A stretch of 64,000 nucleotides of DNA, from NCBI GenBank assembly GCA_037957365.1, contig JARHVA010001473.1, forward strand, positions 2,371,501-2,435,500, given 5' to 3'. The stretch comes from Torreya grandis (lineage: Eukaryota; Streptophyta; Pinopsida; Cupressales; Taxaceae). Below, piece after piece: positions 59,960 to 64,000 of the stretch. The position numbers and the translations under genes are program-made. The notes below the pieces were generated by a model. The model had not been told where the DNA came from and did not search any database. It worked only from the letters and a program-made list of their open reading frames with translations. Every line of letters begins with the position of its first letter. Positions within the stretch are counted from its first letter, which is position 1.

Positions 59960-62900
59960 ATTATTGTTATCCTTCATTAAGAATAATTTTAATCTTCTCT
60001 TCTTTGGATTGTGGCATTTTATTCTGGTATTTACCAAAGTTTTGTAGATTTTTTAGCACTTTGTCGTCATCTAGCCCATCTAAATATGTATAGGCTATTT
60101 TTATATCACAATATAAGTGAAACATTTTCTATGATATTATTTGCAATATTTTAAGCATTGCATTAATATTATCCAAGTTATTTTGATGCTTGATCAACAT
60201 CTTTATTGACTCATAATTGAATACAGACTTAGGAGTTAGAATATCCTTAATATTTTTCTTGAATTGATTTATAATGGTATCCTTAAGTACCATTTTACCA
60301 TGATCATTAGTGAATATTCATTTTATTTTCCCTATTCCTCCTAATATTTCATGGAGATCCTCACCTCCCATTGATTTAGAGACATTAAATTTTTTGATAC
60401 TTTCTTTGATAATGTGAATCTTCAATTTAATAGCTCTAAAAAAATTAGAGGGGTATGTCACCCCTTTTTGAATGACCTTTTCTTTAATGAGATCATTTGA
60501 AACAACATAAAATAAATCTTCTATATATATAAGTATTTTTTCCCATTTTTCTACTTATTCAACATATTTATTCTCAGCCCCTATTGCTTGATTGTATTCT
60601 AATTGCATTTAAAAAACATGGTCACTATTGTATGAATGGTATCAATATCTAGCTATAAAATCTTTTTTTTCCTTTATTTTATAACTTTACCCATGTGACC
60701 AATTTATTCAACCACATTTAATGTTTTTATATCAAAAATTTGATGAAAGGATAAAGAAAAAGATTGAATTGGCTTTATCAAATTTTGAATTATTATTATC
60801 AATTACTAAACCTTTTCTGTAAGTTGATCTTTGGTTGCCTTAACATGATCCATCTTCTCAAATAAGGAACTAATTATTAATTAAACATTTTCTTTCATCT
60901 CTTCTCTTGTAGCCTTCCCCAAATTAATTTTAGAGATTTGATAGTCAGAGGCACTGACATTATCTTTATTTTTTACAGCTAGAGGAATTGTTACTTCTCC
61001 ATACATATCTCCTTTTTCTTGATACAATTTTTTGTTTTTTAATTATTCAAGAAGGCATAGTTCCCAAGGTGTTAAAACCAATTTATTTAGGTTAAACAAT
61101 TTTACTTCTCTTATTTACTACCTCATCTAACCAATCAAGAATTTATGCATTAGGAAGAGTTTGTTGCATTTAAATAGAATCAAAAATTTTGAGAGAATGA
61201 ATAATAATTTTTGAGGGATAGGATTATTTTGATACTATCTCATCTTTGTATCTTTATAGTATATCAATTATATTTTTTCATGAAGGCTCAAGAAGAAATT
61301 CAGAGTCTTGTGGAGGAGGTAGAGATAAGAGATATCAAGTTGATTGGAAGATGAAAGTAATAATGAAGAATTAGATGCAAGAAACTGTTGAGTGGTATTT
61401 TCCACCAATGTTTATGATTGAACAAGACTATCAAGAGGAACATCTTTAGAAATAGAAATGCTAGGATAACAATAAGGTTTCTCTCCTCACCATTTTATTT
61501 TCAGCTTAAGAGGTCTATGAATTGGGGAAGCTACTACAATAGTCTAAGATTTAGTCTCTATTTCTATTTTTGAAATATATTTATTTTCACCATATGCTTG
61601 TGATGTTATAGCTTTTGATTGTTGTTTCTTGTGAAATCTTCCCAAGTTTATCTCTATTATTGGAGGTGGAAACCCTAATTTACCTATATTGACTCATTTT
61701 TTATTCAACCATCTCAAAGCTCTATCAATCACATTCTAGGTTGTGCTTATGAGATAAGTTGAGTATTTATTTTTCTAATCAACCTTGGGAAGTGGTTATG
61801 ATTCAATTCTCTTTCTAAAAAACTAGAATTCAATGTCTTCATCATCCACTATATTTTTTTGGAATTAACATGTGTTATTATGAAATATGAACAATATTTG
61901 ATTCTCACATCTCTTTCATCTTGACAATCCAACCAATAGTATTCAAAGTGAGATACATGTTAATACGAAGAACCAAGAATTCTTTCTATTAAACCCCTTA
62001 TATTAAATAAAGGCATGCTTTCCAGTATCCTCGTATTTACCTATGTAATCTCTTCCTCAATAGACTTTGCTTTAGCCAATGATGCATATGTATAACTACC
62101 TATATAGAGAGGAATTTTACTCTAGTTTTATTTGCATTGACTATGAACTTGTGGGTTTAATCCAATTATCTCACCAACTACATCAATGCCCATTTTTTTA
62201 TCAACATATCTAGGAAGCATGTATGGTGACAACTCACATCCAAAAAATCATATAATATCTTAAAGTGTGAAATTAAATGAACCAAGCTCCTAATTTAGTA
62301 ATCTTTATTGTTATTTATACAAATATCCTCAAATTATAAAGATTTCATTCAAAAATTTGAATCACATGTTGTAGGAATGCATCATGTACTCTTTGAAAGT
62401 GACGATAACTTTATTTTAGAGTAAGTTGAGGATATAATTCATATATTTTGGTAGCTTTGATGTCTCCTACTTGATCCAATCTACTGTAAAATCTTATTTT
62501 GGTAACTACATATATAAGGTAAGAATATATGTATAACTTGGAAGTTGTCTTGACTTCCATCAGTTACTTATGGATTTAATCACTTATGAGTTGACCCCAA
62601 TTTATATACTTCTTATTTTGGTGAATAATACATATATACATATAAATCCAAGTTTGGAAGTTTATTGCAACTGGATTCCCCACTACTCTATTTAAGAGTG
62701 TGATTATCTCATTGACTTCATTCATGAACTCAAACCTAGAAAGATTCTTCAAAAGTCTTGTTTCTATATGCTTAGATTTTATTGACCATTTTTTGTTTAC
62801 CCATTTTGCACAAGAATTAATATTGTCCTCTTAGAATTGTTGAGAAGAATCAAAATTCAAATCAACAAAAGATTCTCTTTATTATAATTTAAGTGGTTTA

Positions 62901-63288
62901 TCAATATGTTATAGTGCTAAGCATATAACATATTCTCTTTTAGGATTCAAAACCTCTCCTTTCTAAGGATCATAGTGCTCAACTATAGTCAAGACAAGTT
63001 ATAGACATTGTACTGAAGTTGATTATATAGCTACATGTGACAACCCATTGTCATGAATTCTTTGTCCATAATCTATCTTATGAACCCCATTGATTTTGTT
63101 TCAAAATTCTTCCAAGTTAACATGTCCTAATAAATATCTATTATACTTTCAACATTGGAATCTATATTTGATATAAGAACAACACCTTGAAACTGGTGTT
63201 TCATTTTTTATCCTTATTAACCTTGTGGGACCTTATTTAGAGGATTTTTCTTAAGATTACCCTTAATGGGGGAACTAGATGTTGACAT
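59960..63288 (-). pseudogene. Long ORF of about 1,100 codons upstream of X primer site
   Basis: The frame opens at ATG 63288 (MSTSSSPIKGN) and can be followed to about 59960 with stops mostly at likely Gln codons and some frame slips. Blocks: GHVNLEEF..NKINGVHKIDYGQ (63150-63060); VNKKWSIKSKHIETRLLKNL, FEFMNEVNEIITLLNRVVGN, FQTWIYMYICI (62820-62620); YELYPQLTLK, FQRVHDAFLQHVIQIFE (62460-62350); LGAWFI, SPYMLPRYVDKKMGIDVVGE (62280-62180); PLFNIRGLIERILGSS, HFEYYWLDCQDERDV (62010-61900). A helical, coiled-coil-like C-terminal half follows (GEVTIPLAVKNKDNVSASDY; EEMKENV; KATKDQL; LDGLDDDKVLKNLQNFGKYQ). I know no named domain. From memory it resembles uncharacterised long plant proteins annotated near Ty3 elements. 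Confidence 0.6.
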
Positions 63289-64000
63289 CTATGAGGAAAA
63301 CACCACTTGTGTGAAAATATTTTACTATACTACATCTGATAAGGATGAACTACTCAAGAAATTAATCAAAAACCCTGTTTCTTTAAAAATTACTCACATG
63401 AGTGTTGGAGTCCAATGAGGTTATCTATAGGTTACTAGACTTTGAGTGTCATGTTAACACTACCATTAGGTTTTTAGGATAGTGATAACACACCTATAGA
63501 TATATACAAGTTATGTTTGTACACCTATCAAGTTTTGATAGGTTTGTAATCAATAGTATTAAGACCCAATGAGAACACAAGAAAAAGGACTGAGATCTGA
63601 TGATATTGTGAGCAAGATGAGTAGGGTTTAGAGGATATAAAAATAAATTGTTTAGTATCTGATGAGGGTGTGAGAAATGGTGATGGATTTCTTTAGGTTT
63701 GCATTTAGAATTATCAAATTCTAAAAATATTTTGAGCACAAGATTGAGATTTTGTCAGGGATATTTGAATTTGATTAAACCCAAAAATATATATTTTAAG
63801 TAGGTTTCAGATGACAATAAGAGATAGAAAAAAGATGCATTTTATTTACAAAGGAAGATCGGGAAGGAATAGTCTCACCTACCTATTCCAAAAGTGTAAA
63901 CCCTAGTTACCAATTGAGAATATTCCAAACTTAAAGAAGGATACAAAATGTGAACAAGATTAATGTAGATGTAAATAAGATACAAATGAGGATGGAATCA

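Larger units (their letters stand above)
58853..64000 (-). mobile_element. 5' LTR of X (continues past window end)
   Basis: On the - strand this runs from beyond 64000 down to the primer site. Its far part (62972-64000) is repeated at 49779-50798 on the other side of gag-pol. Its near part (58853-59650) looks like U3/R/U5: a TATA-like TTTATATGG near 59595, leader-like text with GAGATTGTATCAGCAACTCA, GA and TA microsatellites at 59060-59090, and the end CAATAAAATTTCAAGCCA. In between lies the long ORF. Visible length exceeds 5.1 kb. The alternative is two tandem or neighbouring elements. Confidence 0.55.

Noticed and set aside
1..64000. Host genes, tRNA, rRNA or CRISPR arrays
   Set aside because: No exon-intron pattern with protein similarity, no cloverleaf-like or rRNA-like segment and no regular spacer-repeat array was seen. 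All readable proteins belong to retroelements or unknown repeat-linked frames.

Overview
The window reads as non-genic nuclear DNA of a plant with a large, repeat-rich genome. It is AT-rich throughout, has no intact gene, and is built almost entirely from decayed LTR retrotransposons that are abutted or nested. A gymnosperm is my best guess, because of the repeat content, the strong decay and a long retrotransposon-linked ORF family that I associate from memory with conifer-type genomes. The species is not determined.

Layout on the + strand. (1) 541-6080 is the 3' part of a Copia/SIRE-like element: a gag remnant with zinc knuckles, a polypurine tract and an unusually long 3' LTR. (2) 6081-22192 is a Ty3-type gag element, H, with LTR copies at 6081-7206 and up to 22192. 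Its gag is split in frame by a second element, T (7697-16810), which has TG-type LTRs, a primer-binding-site candidate and a perfect AAATG target duplication. (3) 22193-25988 is a second Copia/SIRE-like element, with gag only and no pol. (4) 25989-43206 is another Ty3-type element, G, with gag, a protease remnant and a long linker. It is interrupted by the non-autonomous element D (28627-35128), by E (36652-40762, target duplication CTACT) and probably by an unclassified block F (about 41046-42660). (5) 43207-45605 is repeat-bearing non-coding DNA that ends in a TA microsatellite and a 186-base near-perfect palindrome.

From about 46.1 kb onward the coding traces are on the - strand. A decayed plant-mobile-domain-like frame lies at 46150-47293. 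The rest (49779-64000) is best read as one Ty3 element, X, pointing left: primer site at 58848, gag, protease, reverse transcriptase, RNase H and an integrase ending near 52232. The start of a separate frame of about 1,100 codons (63288 to 59960) lies upstream of the primer site, and its first part is repeated in the same orientation beyond the other end of pol (49779-50798). The simplest reading is that X has LTRs longer than 5 kb that carry their own ORF. This is the most interesting feature of the window.

All coding traces are pseudogenes. Many in-frame stops sit where related proteins have Gln or Trp, and in one LTR stretch compared by eye every difference is a transition. Both point to long-term cytosine methylation and deamination of silenced elements. 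No host gene, rRNA, tRNA or CRISPR array was recognised.
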